Position numbers and translations under genes: made by a program. This document shows, in pieces, positions 1 through 8,748 of a stretch of 11,753 nucleotides of DNA. The notes below the pieces were generated by a model, which saw nothing but the letters and a program-made list of their open reading frames with translations, did not search any database and was not told the DNA's origin. The first letter of the stretch is position 1; each line of letters opens with the position of its first letter. This DNA comes from Actinomycetota bacterium (GTDB taxonomy: Bacteria; Actinomycetota; Actinomycetes; Nanopelagicales; Nanopelagicaceae), in assembly GCA_947463335.1 (NCBI GenBank), contig CANHRF010000020.1, forward strand, positions 1-11,753. Reading direction: 5' to 3'.

Positions 1-481
1 CTGCGCGCGAATCAACGCTCGCGGCATAACCTTGTTCGGTTAAGAAATCTGCAAGAGCATTTAACTTATTTGAACTCTTCGCGATAGCTGTAGCGCCCTT
101 ACGTTCGATTTCATCTGCGCGAGATTTAGCAAAGGCGTTGATTAAATGTTCGCCAGATTGCGCGGACATAAATTTAAGCGCAGCAACAGCTAAGTCATCA
201 TAAGAATGTTCAAATTTTTCACGCCCCGCATCGCTCATTACAAATACTTTGGAGGGGCGACCGCGACCGCGAGTGGATGAGATACGCGGATCGCGCGCTT
301 CCAGAACTCCATCGGCGGTGAGTAAATCTAAATGACGGCGGATTCCGGCCGGGGTTAAACCTAAGCGCTGGCTGAGGGCGGCTGCGGTAGATGGGCCGTT
401 CTCTAAGATGGAGCGGGCGATAGCGTCGCGGGTACGCGGATCCTCATTCGCCTTGAGCGCTGGCCCTCCATTTATTTTCAC
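1..481 (-). CDS. sufR: SufR-type iron-sulfur transcriptional regulator, N-terminal 160 residues (runs off the left edge)
   Basis: I translated this by hand from the reverse strand. It is an open frame from a GTG at 481-479 to the window edge, so the C-terminus is missing. Residues 16-60 form a winged helix-turn-helix (SILENGPSTAAALSQRLGLT, then AGIRRHLDLL). A wing follows with a GRGRPSKVF stretch near 72-80 and a SDAGREKFEHSYDDLAVAAL-like segment. This combination is characteristic of the SufR/COG2345 family, which in actinobacteria represses the sufBDCS iron-sulfur assembly operon. The cysteines that would bind the Fe-S cluster lie in the missing part, so cluster binding cannot be checked. 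A GTG at 517-515 in the same frame, just after a TGA, is an alternative start. I prefer 481 because a -10-like box lies six bases upstream and the longer form would place the dyad inside the gene. No Shine-Dalgarno sequence is visible. Confidence 0.85.
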   Translation of the reverse strand, partial: MKINGGPALKANEDPRTRDAIARSILENGPSTAAALSQRLGLTPAGIRRHLDLLTADGVLEARDPRISSTRGRGRPSKVFVMSDAGREKFEHSYDDLAVAALKFMSAQSGEHLINAFAKSRADEIERKGATAIAKSSNKLNALADFLTEQGYAASVDSRA

Positions 482-494
482 AACACTATTGTGT
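479..494. promoter_or_regulatory. Operator-like dyad at the sufR start codon
   Basis: CACAA (479-483) and TTGTG (489-493) form a perfect inverted repeat around a 5-base centre. An overlapping offset dyad is ACAC (483-486) with GTGT (491-494). The dyad covers the sufR start codon and its -10-like box and lies about 60 bp from ctaA. SufR proteins usually repress their own gene, so an autoregulatory site is plausible. Assigning it to SufR rests on position alone; I did not match it to a verified consensus. Confidence 0.4.
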
Positions 495-516
495 CGTAAT
501 TCGCTCCCGCTTTCCA
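482..516 (-). promoter_or_regulatory. Candidate leaderless promoter of sufR
   Basis: On the minus strand, TGGAAA (516-511) and CACAAT (493-488) are separated by 17 bases, and each matches the vegetative -35 or -10 consensus at four of six positions. Six bases separate the -10-like box from the GTG at 481. A transcript would therefore begin on or next to the start codon, which agrees with the lack of a ribosome binding site. The inferred -10 lies within the dyad at 479-494, where a bound repressor would block it. Confidence 0.35.
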
Positions 517-539
517 CTCAGAGCGAGCCGTGGTGGACC

Positions 540-551
540 TAGTCTTAGGCT
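540..551 (+). promoter_or_regulatory. Candidate leaderless promoter (-10 box) of ctaA
   Basis: TAGTCT at 540-545 fits the actinobacterial -10 pattern TANNNT, and six bases (546-551) separate it from the ATG at 552. There is no purine-rich ribosome binding site before the ATG, so the mRNA probably starts at or very near the start codon. No good -35 box is visible 17-19 bases upstream. The box lies within a short dyad, CCTA (538-541) and TAGG (546-549). Confidence 0.4.
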
Positions 552-1439
552 ATGAAATTGCGTCGAGCCCTGTATGGAGTTCTACTCTTTCTGCAATCCG
601 CGCTAGTTCTGACGGGTGGAGCGGTACGCCTTACCGGCTCAGGCCTGGGCTGTCCCACTTGGCCGGAGTGCACACCTGGTTCTTACACCCCAGTTCCTCA
701 TCAAGCTGAAGGCCAATTACATGCCTGGATTGAATTTGGTAATCGCTTACTCACCTTTGCTTTGGTGGCAGTTGCCCTCGCAGTTCTGATTCACGTGCTT
801 TATAAACAGCGCAAGGATCTTCGTCAATTAGCCCTTGGGCAAGTCTTAGGAATCTTTGGGCAAGGCATTCTCGGTGGGATCACTGTCTTAACACAGTTAC
901 ATCCTCTCACCGTCGCAGCGCACCTTTTACTGTCAATTCTTCTCATCGGTGGAGCAACTTCGCTTTATGATCGAAGAGAAATCCCAATTCGCAAGATTAA
1001 GCCCGAAGATAAATTGACGCGCAATCTCTCACTCGCTCACATATATCTAACATTCTTCGTGATCGCCCTAGGAACTATTGTGACCGGCAGTGGGCCACAC
1101 GCTGGTGATGAAGATGCCCGCCGCTTTGGATTCGACATTAGGACAGTGGCTTGGATTCACGCAGAAGCAGTTATTGCACTGATGGGCCTCACCTTGGCGC
1201 TCTATGTAGCAGTCCGCGCTAACCCTATACATCGCCGCAAAATTATTGTCTTCACAATTATCGCTCTGGCACAAGGCGCGATCGGGTATGTCCAATACTT
1301 TATGGGAATCCCTGAAATAATTGTGGCGCTTCATCTCCTCGGCGCCACTCTTGTTTGGATTGCGGCTTGGCGAGTACGAATGTCGATTACAACTTCCCCG
1401 GTCCGTAATACACCTACTAACGCGGGAGAAAATTCTTAA
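552..1439 (+). CDS. ctaA: Heme A synthase (CtaA/COX15 family)
   Basis: This membrane enzyme oxidises the C8 methyl group of heme O to the formyl group of heme A, the cofactor of aa3-type cytochrome c oxidase. The 295-residue length and about eight hydrophobic segments fit the family. The N-terminal TM segment runs into GGAVRLTGSGLGCPTWPEC (about 22-40), with the cysteine pair C34/C40 seen in CtaA proteins. Histidines in helices likely to ligate heme are H124 (VAAHLLL), H203 (WIHAEA) and H261 (VALHLLGA). The first heme-ligand motif, E-x-x-H-R in Bacillus CtaA, reads EFGNR here (E61, N64, R65), so the usual histidine is asparagine. The C-terminal tail is soluble and polar. The ATG at 552 has no Shine-Dalgarno but sits six bases after a -10-like box. 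The TAA stop shares one base with the tkt ATG. No heme O synthase (ctaB/cyoE) gene lies in the window. Confidence 0.93.
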   Translation: MKLRRALYGVLLFLQSALVLTGGAVRLTGSGLGCPTWPECTPGSYTPVPHQAEGQLHAWIEFGNRLLTFALVAVALAVLIHVLYKQRKDLRQLALGQVLGIFGQGILGGITVLTQLHPLTVAAHLLLSILLIGGATSLYDRREIPIRKIKPEDKLTRNLSLAHIYLTFFVIALGTIVTGSGPHAGDEDARRFGFDIRTVAWIHAEAVIALMGLTLALYVAVRANPIHRRKIIVFTIIALAQGAIGYVQYFMGIPEIIVALHLLGATLVWIAAWRVRMSITTSPVRNTPTNAGENS

Positions 1440-3490
1440 TGAATAAACTGGATAACTGGTCAGAGCTAGATGATCGCGCAGTGACCTATGCCCGCGCCCT
1501 TGCAATGGATGCAGTTCAGAAAGCCGGTCACGGCCATCCAGGTACTGCAATGTCACTTGCACCCGTTGCCTACAATTTATTTCAACGCCATTTAACTCAC
1601 GATCCTGCAGATCCAAAGTGGTTGGGTCGCGACCGCTTTGTACTCTCTTGCGGACATTCATCTCTAACTCTTTATATCCAACTCTTCTACAGCGGCTATG
1701 GATTAGAGATGGATGATCTAAAGACTTTCCGTACTTGGAACTCACTAACACCAGGCCATCCAGAATTTGGACACACTGCAGGAGTTGAAATGACAACAGG
1801 TCCTTTAGGAGCTGGCGTGGCAACTGCAGTCGGAATGGCGATGGCGGCGCGTTATGAGCGCGGTTTATTTGATGCCAGCGCTCCTGCAAATTCATCGCTC
1901 TTTGATCACAATATCTGGGTTCTGTGTTCTGATGGAGATCTGCAAGAAGGCGTAAGTAGCGAAGCATCATCACTAGCTGGGACGCAACAACTTGGTAATT
2001 TGAAAGTTATCTATGACGATAATCGCATCTCAATTGAAGGCGATACCCATCTCGCCTTTACCGAAGATGTCTCAGCGCGTTATCGCGCATATGGTTGGAA
2101 CGTTATTGATGTCGCGGCAGCCGCAGATGGCAACGTTGATTTGTTGGCACTTGATGCGGCAATGGTTGCAGCCAAGAGAGAAGTCACTCGTCCGACTTTG
2201 ATAAGAATGTGTTCAGTAATCGCCTGGCCCGCACCCAGCGCTCGTAACACCGCAGAGTCCCACGGTTCCGCCCTTGGCGCTGAGGAAATTTCTGCAACGA
2301 AGGTGCTTCTTGGATTGAATCCGGAAGAGAACTTTGCAATGCCAACCGAGGTTCTAAATCACGTGCGCCAAGTAAAAGAGCGCGGAGCCGCATCTCGAAA
2401 GAGTTGGGATGAAAAATTCGCGCTCTGGCAGAAGAGCAATCCCGAAGGAGCTGCTTTATTGCAGCGCGTAGTTAGTGGAGAGCTTCCACAAGGATGGGAT
2501 GCTGAACTCCCGCAATATGCTGCAGGTAAAGAAGTTGCAACGCGCAAGGCCTCAGGTGAGGTGATCGCAGCGCTTGCGAAAGTCCTCCCCGAGTTCTGGG
2601 GCGGTTCTGCAGATTTAGCGGGAAGTAATAACACAACGATAAGCGGCTCAGGATCTTTCCTACCTGCCAGCAGCGCTATGAAAGATGCCAATCCTTACGG
2701 TCGCATGATCCACTTTGGAATTCGTGAACATGCAATGGGATCTATTCTCAACGGAATCGCGCTCCACGGTTTATCGAAGTGCTTCGGTGGAACATTCGCT
2801 GTCTTTAGCGATTACATGCGACCAGCAGTTCGCTTATCTGCGATTATGGATCTGCCGAGCATCTTTATCTGGAGCCACGATTCAATTGGTCTTGGTGAAG
2901 ATGGTCCAACCCACCAACCAATTGAACATCTTGCATCACTTCGTGCGATCCCTAACTTTGCAGTTATTCGCCCAGCAGATGCCAATGAAGTTCGCGAGGC
3001 TTGGAAACAGATATTGGCTCGTCGCAAACCGGTTGGGCTGCTTCTTTCCCGCCAAAACTTACCGGTTTTTGATCGCGGCTCTCACGGTTCAGAAACGCTG
3101 GTAGGTAAAGGCGCATATATTCTCAAGGATTCGGCGACCGCTGCCGATGTTGTGCTCATCGCAACTGGCTCAGAAGTTTCGATCGCTTTGGCAGTACAGA
3201 GCCTTCTTGCTGAAAAATCGATCGCCGCTCGCGTGGTTAGCGCTCCTTGTCTGGAATGGTTTAACCAAGAGTCTGCGGCATACCGAGAGAGCGTTCTGCC
3301 AAAGGCAACTCGCTTAAAGGTAAGTATCGAAGCGGGTATTGCTCAAGGTTGGCGCGAGTACATCGGTGATAACGGAATAGCAATTTCGTTGGAACACTAT
3401 GGCGCATCAGCTTCTGCTACAAAGTTATTTGCTGAGTTTGGATTTGGTCCAGAAGTGATTGTCGCCAAGATCGAAGCAGCCCTGAAGTAA
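1439..3490 (+). CDS. tkt: Transketolase
   Basis: This thiamine-diphosphate enzyme moves two-carbon ketol units between sugar phosphates, linking xylulose-5-P, ribose-5-P and erythrose-4-P to fructose-6-P and glyceraldehyde-3-P. The 683-residue length is normal. The N-terminal PP domain has HGHPG (31-35), CGH (71-73) and GPLGAG (121-126). Its thiamine/metal motif starts SDGDLQEG (164-171) and ends at N195 (YDDNRIS). The HGSALG histidine is at 275. The Pyr domain has IREHAMG, with the catalytic glutamate at 430, and GLGEDGPTHQP (484-494). A C-terminal domain follows. All expected active-site elements are present. The ATG overlaps the ctaA stop by one base (TAATG), and GGGAG lies about 10 bases upstream. 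The TAA stop in turn overlaps the pgi ATG. In larger actinobacterial genomes tkt is usually followed by tal, zwf, opcA and pgl; none follows here. Confidence 0.97.
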   Translation: MNKLDNWSELDDRAVTYARALAMDAVQKAGHGHPGTAMSLAPVAYNLFQRHLTHDPADPKWLGRDRFVLSCGHSSLTLYIQLFYSGYGLEMDDLKTFRTWNSLTPGHPEFGHTAGVEMTTGPLGAGVATAVGMAMAARYERGLFDASAPANSSLFDHNIWVLCSDGDLQEGVSSEASSLAGTQQLGNLKVIYDDNRISIEGDTHLAFTEDVSARYRAYGWNVIDVAAAADGNVDLLALDAAMVAAKREVTRPTLIRMCSVIAWPAPSARNTAESHGSALGAEEISATKVLLGLNPEENFAMPTEVLNHVRQVKERGAASRKSWDEKFALWQKSNPEGAALLQRVVSGELPQGWDAELPQYAAGKEVATRKASGEVIAALAKVLPEFWGGSADLAGSNNTTISGSGSFLPASSAMKDANPYGRMIHFGIREHAMGSILNGIALHGLSKCFGGTFAVFSDYMRPAVRLSAIMDLPSIFIWSHDSIGLGEDGPTHQPIEHLASLRAIPNFAVIRPADANEVREAWKQILARRKPVGLLLSRQNLPVFDRGSHGSETLVGKGAYILKDSATAADVVLIATGSEVSIALAVQSLLAEKSIAARVVSAPCLEWFNQESAAYRESVLPKATRLKVSIEAGIAQGWREYIGDNGIAISLEHYGASASATKLFAEFGFGPEVIVAKIEAALK

Positions 3491-5025
3491 TGATTACCTT
3501 ACTTGGGCCAGCGCTTGAGAATATCGATCGCAGCGACCCGATATATAAATCGATTGCCGCAGCTCATCCTCGATTGGCGAAGAAAGATCCTGAAATTTGG
3601 GGTTCGGCAGCGGCGGCTGAGGCTGCAGTTAGACTGAACTGGATCGATCTAGATGAAAGTTCGCGAGATCTTCTGCCAATTTTAGATGCGGTGTCAGCAA
3701 AGTTTAGAGATCGCGGGAGATTAGTTTTATGTGGAATGGGTGGATCTTCACTTGCGCCAGAGGTGATTGCTAAAACTTTTGACAAGGAAATCTTTATCTT
3801 AGATTCCACCGATCCTGATTATCTTGCGCATGCTCTTAATGGACCTGCTGAGAACTTACTGGTGATCGTGAGCTCCAAATCAGGATCAACAATTGAAACT
3901 TCCTCACAGCGCGCCTTCTTTGAAGGCTATCTAACCCAATCCAATTTAGATCCTACGCAGCACATGGTCTTTGTGACCGATCCAGGATCGCCTCTAGATA
4001 AAGATGTGCGCGCCAGAGGATTCACTGTAATAAACGCAGATCCAAAAGTCGGTGGACGCTTTAGCGCGCTAACCGCATTTGGGTTGACTCCAGCCGCATT
4101 AATGGGCGTTGATGCCTCAATACTTCTAGATCAAGCCGGAGACTGTCGCACTCAATTAACGAGCGATCCTTCAGTTGCCTTAGACGTTGCTTATCTATTG
4201 GTAACTCAGAATAAACAGTTCTTAGGCTTCACAGATCACGGTTCTAGTTTTCCGGGTTTGTCAGATTGGATTGAACAGTTAATCGCGGAATCAACTGGAA
4301 AAAATGAGAAAGGTCGCCTGCCAATTGCGACGTCGAGCTTTAGCGAAGCAGCGAGCGGCGGAGCTTTCTCGGTCGGTTTTGCAGAAGGCGCAGATTTGAG
4401 TGTGATTGCCGAACTCGGTGAGCATTTCTTATTCTGGGAGTGGGTAACTGCACTTATGGGCGCGGCGCTGGCCATTGATCCCTTTAATCAACCCAATGTA
4501 ACTGAAGCAAAGGAAGCGACTTCAGAAGTTTTAAAGGAGTGGAGAAATCAACTACCTTTGCTAAACCCATCTGCGATTGATGAGCAGGTAGAGATATTTG
4601 GCGATGGCAACACGCTAACCGCTTCTTTGAAGAATTTAATCGCAACCACTGATTCAGATGGTTACATCGCGATTATGGCTTATCTAGATCGCAAGGATGA
4701 TGCGGCGATCGTAGAATTGCGAAGTATCTTGTCTGATAAATCAGGGCGTCCAGTTTCATTTGGTTGGGGTCCGCGTTTTCTCCATTCGACTGGACAGTTC
4801 CATAAAGGCGGACAGCAGAATGGTTCGTTCTTGCAGATAACGGGAAATACGAAGCGGGATTTTGACGTCCCGGGACGTGAATTTACATTTGGCACTTTGC
4901 TTATGGCGCAAGCAATCGGTGACTCACATGCACTTGGGGCGAGAAAATACCCGCTCCTTCGTCTCAATCTTGCAGAGCGAAGCGCGGGTATATCTCAACT
5001 TTTAAAAGCTGCTAAAGCGCTCTAA
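3490..5025 (+). CDS. pgi: Glucose-6-phosphate isomerase, stand-alone form of the Tal-Pgi type
   Basis: It interconverts glucose-6-P and fructose-6-P at the entry to glycolysis and the end of gluconeogenesis. The 511 residues hold a double SIS fold: GMGGSSLAPEV (82-92), SSKSGSTIET (128-137) for phosphate binding, GGRFSAL (188-194), WIEQLIAESTGK (260-271), PFNQPNVTEAK (331-341) and GPRFLHSTGQFHKGG (427-441). From family memory, this motif set resembles the isomerase half of bifunctional transaldolase/Pgi proteins more than the classical E. coli-type Pgi. Here no transaldolase domain is present, only about 50 residues before the first SIS motifs. The ATG overlaps the tkt stop by one base (TAATG) with no clear Shine-Dalgarno, so translation is probably coupled to tkt. 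The stop codon directly abuts the rbpA stop on the other strand. Phosphomannose isomerase activity cannot be excluded. Confidence 0.9.
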   Translation: MITLLGPALENIDRSDPIYKSIAAAHPRLAKKDPEIWGSAAAAEAAVRLNWIDLDESSRDLLPILDAVSAKFRDRGRLVLCGMGGSSLAPEVIAKTFDKEIFILDSTDPDYLAHALNGPAENLLVIVSSKSGSTIETSSQRAFFEGYLTQSNLDPTQHMVFVTDPGSPLDKDVRARGFTVINADPKVGGRFSALTAFGLTPAALMGVDASILLDQAGDCRTQLTSDPSVALDVAYLLVTQNKQFLGFTDHGSSFPGLSDWIEQLIAESTGKNEKGRLPIATSSFSEAASGGAFSVGFAEGADLSVIAELGEHFLFWEWVTALMGAALAIDPFNQPNVTEAKEATSEVLKEWRNQLPLLNPSAIDEQVEIFGDGNTLTASLKNLIATTDSDGYIAIMAYLDRKDDAAIVELRSILSDKSGRPVSFGWGPRFLHSTGQFHKGGQQNGSFLQITGNTKRDFDVPGREFTFGTLLMAQAIGDSHALGARKYPLLRLNLAERSAGISQLLKAAKAL

Positions 5026-5364
5026 TTACTCGTCATCTCCACGGAGTTTACGAAGGGCATCTTCTAGAATCTTTGCACCTTCAGTATCGGTGCGACGCTC
5101 CTTAACGTAGGCAAGGTGTGTCTTGTAAGGAATATTGACTACTGCCTTTGGTGGATTATTCCGGTCACGACCAGCGGGTAGACCGCACTTTGGGCAATCC
5201 CATTCAGCTGGAATAACTACCGTCTCTTCAACTGCAAATGAAGGACGAACTTCGTGGCCATTGCCGCACCAGTATGAAACTGTGGCGCGTTCAATCTGAT
5301 CTCCGCGCTCGGCTTCGCCCATTGGGCCAGCGCCGACACGACTTCCGCGAATTGCACTTGCCAT
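5026..5364 (-). CDS. rbpA: RNA polymerase-binding protein RbpA
   Basis: RbpA is an actinobacterial transcription factor. It binds RNA polymerase with the principal sigma factor, stabilises the open promoter complex and, in some species, lowers rifampicin sensitivity. The 112-residue length matches the family. A flexible basic N-terminal tail (1-25) leads into the core domain (about 28-70), with likely zinc ligands C33 and H37 (WCGNGH) and C57/C60 (CPKC). The motif VRPSFAVEE (39-47) is typical. The charged C-terminal helix (about 80-108, with KTHLAYVKERR and LEDALRKL) is the sigma-interaction domain. GAAGGG lies seven bases before the ATG. The gene starts three bases after the secG stop and ends the gapA operon; its TAA abuts the pgi TAA. 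This would couple a general transcription factor to expression of central-carbon genes. Confidence 0.95.
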   Translation of the reverse strand: MASAIRGSRVGAGPMGEAERGDQIERATVSYWCGNGHEVRPSFAVEETVVIPAEWDCPKCGLPAGRDRNNPPKAVVNIPYKTHLAYVKERRTDTEGAKILEDALRKLRGDDE

Positions 5365-5367
5365 TTA

Positions 5368-5598
5368 TTAACCCTTCAAAACAAGACTTAACGCGACAAC
5401 GCCGCCGAACCAGATTCCACCAACAACAATTGTGATGCGGTCAAGATTTCTCTCAACTACAGACGAGCCGCCGTAATTTGATGAAATTCCACCACCGAAT
5501 AGATCAGAGAGGCCAGAACCTTTTCCTTTGTGGAGAAGAACGAGCAAGATCATCACGAGACTTGTGATTACCAACAAGATTGAGAGAGCTAATTCCAC
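5368..5598 (-). CDS. secG: Preprotein translocase subunit SecG
   Basis: SecG is a small accessory subunit of the SecYEG protein-conducting channel in the cytoplasmic membrane. The 76 residues contain two hydrophobic helices, about 3-23 and 53-74. The cytoplasmic loop between them has the family features HKGKGSGLSDLFGGG (23-37) followed by a serine/glycine stretch. The start is GTG at 5598-5596, preceded by AGGGG about nine bases upstream. It lies 63 bases after tpiA and three bases before rbpA. Linkage of secG to tpiA is common in bacteria, so the context supports the call. Confidence 0.94.
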   Translation of the reverse strand: MELALSILLVITSLVMILLVLLHKGKGSGLSDLFGGGISSNYGGSSVVERNLDRITIVVGGIWFGGVVALSLVLKG

Positions 5599-5637
5599 TT
5601 TTGAAAACCCCTAATTTTTAGATGGAGATATGAGAGA

Positions 5638-5652
5638 AGGATACTAGATCCT
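5638..5652. repeat. Short dyad between tpiA and secG
   Basis: AGGAT (5638-5642) and ATCCT (5648-5652) form a 5-bp inverted repeat around ACTAG. On the minus strand it contains TAGTAT, which resembles a -10 box about 40 bases before the secG GTG, but no -35 box is visible. It has no following T-run, so it is not a standard terminator. It may be a weak internal promoter, an mRNA processing site, or chance. Confidence 0.2.
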
Positions 5653-5661
5653 CGGTGGGCC

Positions 5662-6441
5662 TTAGCCGTTTTCTACCGCGTAGAACTTGGCGATCTTCGC
5701 CAATTCCTCAGGGTCTAGGCTCGCTCCCCCGATCAGGGCTCCGTCGACATCGGACTGCTTCATAATCTCAGAGATATTTGAAGACTTCACAGAACCGCCG
5801 TAAAGGATCCGCATATTTGATGCAATTTCGGCAGATCCGATTGAACCGATCTCTTCCCGAATCGCAGCGCAGACTTCTTGTGCATCTTCCGGGGTTGCTG
5901 TCTTTCCTGTGCCGATAGCCCAAACGGGTTCGTAGGCGATAACGATCTTCTTAAGTTCTGGCTTGGTAAATCCTTCAAGACCAGCGCGAACTTGGCGAAT
6001 AACGTGCGAGACGTGTGCGCCGGATTCACGGATTGCGAGTTCTTCACCAACGCAGAAAATTGGAGTTAACTCATTGGCAAGTGCAGCCTTAATCTTGCGA
6101 TTGATTAGCGCGTCATCTTCTTTATGAATTGCGCGACGTTCTGAATGGCCGATAACTACAAATGTGCAACCCAACTTGGCCAACATATGGCCCGAGATAT
6201 CACCTGTGAAAGCGCCGCTAACTTCTGGAGATAGATCCTGTGCGCCGTATAGCAGGCGGAGGCGATCGCCATCAATCAAAGTCTGGATCGAGCGAATATC
6301 TGTAAATGGAGGGATGATTGCGACATCGACTGCGTCATAATCTTTATCACTTAATGAGTAGACCAACTTTTGAGCAACTGCAATCGCTTCGAGATGATTT
6401 AAATTCATCTTCCAGTTTCCGGCCATAAGTGGCTTACGCAT
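5662..6441 (-). CDS. tpiA: Triose-phosphate isomerase
   Basis: This glycolytic enzyme interconverts dihydroxyacetone phosphate and glyceraldehyde-3-P. The 259-residue single TIM barrel has a complete active site: N9 and K11 in GNWKMN, H99 in GHSERR (98-103), the catalytic glutamate E171 in [12 protein letters not shown] (169-180), and the phosphate-binding loops YGGSVKSSN (214-222) and GGASL (238-242). The ATG at 6441 is preceded by AAGGGAG about six bases away, a strong ribosome binding site; the second ATG (M6) lacks such spacing. It lies 48 bases after pgk and 63 bases before secG, in the middle of the gapA operon. Confidence 0.97.
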   Translation of the reverse strand: MRKPLMAGNWKMNLNHLEAIAVAQKLVYSLSDKDYDAVDVAIIPPFTDIRSIQTLIDGDRLRLLYGAQDLSPEVSGAFTGDISGHMLAKLGCTFVVIGHSERRAIHKEDDALINRKIKAALANELTPIFCVGEELAIRESGAHVSHVIRQVRAGLEGFTKPELKKIVIAYEPVWAIGTGKTATPEDAQEVCAAIREEIGSIGSAEIASNMRILYGGSVKSSNISEIMKQSDVDGALIGGASLDPEELAKIAKFYAVENG

Positions 6442-6489
6442 CTTTTACTCCCTTAAATTAATTACTGCAACGATACTAAAGAAAATCTC

Positions 6490-7692
6490 TTAGAGCCCCA
6501 AGGCGGTTAAACCTGGCAGTTCTTTACCTTCTAAGTACTCCAAGGATGCGCCTCCCCCAGTTGAGATATAGCCGAAGTCGCTATCGGCAAAACCGAGCGC
6601 ACGCACTGCGGCGGCGGAATCTCCCCCACCAACTACAGAGATACCAGATACCTGGGTTAAAGCAGCGGCGACAACTTTCGTGCCGTTAGCGAATGTAGGG
6701 AATTCAAATACTCCCATTGGTCCATTCCAGAAAACCGTCTTGCAACTAGCTATCGCGGATGCAAAAGCCTTTGCAGAATCAGGTCCGATATCTAGCCCCA
6801 TTTGATCTGCTGGAATTGCATCAGCGCTGACGAGAGTCGCCGGTGCATCAGCGGCAAATTTTGGTGCAACAACGATATCTGTTGGTAGCACTAACTTAAC
6901 CCCTGATGAATCAGCTTGCTTGATGAGCTCTTGAACGGTTGGGATTAAATCTTTCTCAACTAAAGATGAGCCGATCTCTTTTCCTTGTGCCGCTAAAAAT
7001 GTAAAGACCATTCCCCCGCCGATCGCCATTACATCTACCTTGCCGAGCAAGTTAGAGATTACGCCGATCTTGTCAGAAACTTTTGCACCACCAAGTACAA
7101 CTCCATAGGGACGCTCTGGGTTCTGAGTTAACTTCTTAAGAACCTCGACCTCGGCTGCTACAAGAGTTCCAGCAACGTGAGGCAAGAGTTTTGGAAGGTC
7201 ATAGACCGATGCGTGTTTACGGTGAACTGCGCCGAAGCCATCTCCGACATAGAGATCGGCTAATTGCGATAACTCTTTAGCAAAGGCGGTGCGTTCAGAT
7301 TCTTCTTTAGAAGTTTCTGCAGCGCTGAAGCGGATATTTTCAAGTAATAGAATTTCGCCGCTCTTAAGCGCTTGCGCCTTTGCTGTGACATCGCTTCCTG
7401 TGACCGCCCCAGCGAAAACTACTGGCTGACCCAATAACTCAGATAAACGTGCTGCGACTGGTGCTGAAGATAGCTCTGGCTTTACTTCACCTTTGGGACG
7501 CCCCAAGTGCGCTGCAATTACCAGACTTGCACCATTGGCAATGAGAGTTTTGATAGTCGGCAGTGAGGCGCGAATGCGTCCATCATCAGTGATCTTGCCA
7601 TCCTTTAAAGGAACGTTTAAATCACAGCGCAGGAATACTCGTTTGCCGGCTACATCAAAATTTTGCAGCGCGTTGATTGCAGATTCACCCAT
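6490..7692 (-). CDS. pgk: Phosphoglycerate kinase
   Basis: It transfers phosphate from 1,3-bisphosphoglycerate to ADP in glycolysis, reversible in gluconeogenesis. The 400-residue length is typical. The N-terminal substrate domain has RCDLNVP (22-28), HLGRPKG (62-68) and [12 protein letters not shown] (151-162). The C-terminal nucleotide domain has GGAKVSDK (201-208), [10 protein letters not shown] (321-330), GGGDSAAA (355-362) and [14 protein letters not shown] (377-390). The ATG lies five bases after the gapA TAA. The bases before it read as pyrimidine-rich CCCTC rather than a Shine-Dalgarno, so pgk is probably translated by ribosomes arriving from gapA. That would help keep the two products in balance. 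Confidence 0.97.
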   Translation of the reverse strand: MGESAINALQNFDVAGKRVFLRCDLNVPLKDGKITDDGRIRASLPTIKTLIANGASLVIAAHLGRPKGEVKPELSSAPVAARLSELLGQPVVFAGAVTGSDVTAKAQALKSGEILLLENIRFSAAETSKEESERTAFAKELSQLADLYVGDGFGAVHRKHASVYDLPKLLPHVAGTLVAAEVEVLKKLTQNPERPYGVVLGGAKVSDKIGVISNLLGKVDVMAIGGGMVFTFLAAQGKEIGSSLVEKDLIPTVQELIKQADSSGVKLVLPTDIVVAPKFAADAPATLVSADAIPADQMGLDIGPDSAKAFASAIASCKTVFWNGPMGVFEFPTFANGTKVVAAALTQVSGISVVGGGDSAAAVRALGFADSDFGYISTGGGASLEYLEGKELPGLTALGL

Positions 7693-7697
7693 CTAAA

Positions 7698-8729
<1,032 letters not shown>

Positions 8730-8748
8730 CTACCGGAGCGCCTTGAGA

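Noticed and set aside
501..526. Inverted repeat TCGCTC (501-506) / GAGCGA (521-526) in the sufR-ctaA gap
   Set aside because: A 6-bp dyad with a 14-base centre is weak, and it does not align with either inferred promoter as clearly as the dyad at 479-494.
1068..1973. A 301-codon open frame on the minus strand across the ctaA-tkt junction
   Set aside because: It lies entirely antisense to two clearly identified genes, its translation has no recognisable domain, and it is rich in arginine, cysteine and serine as expected of a shadow frame.
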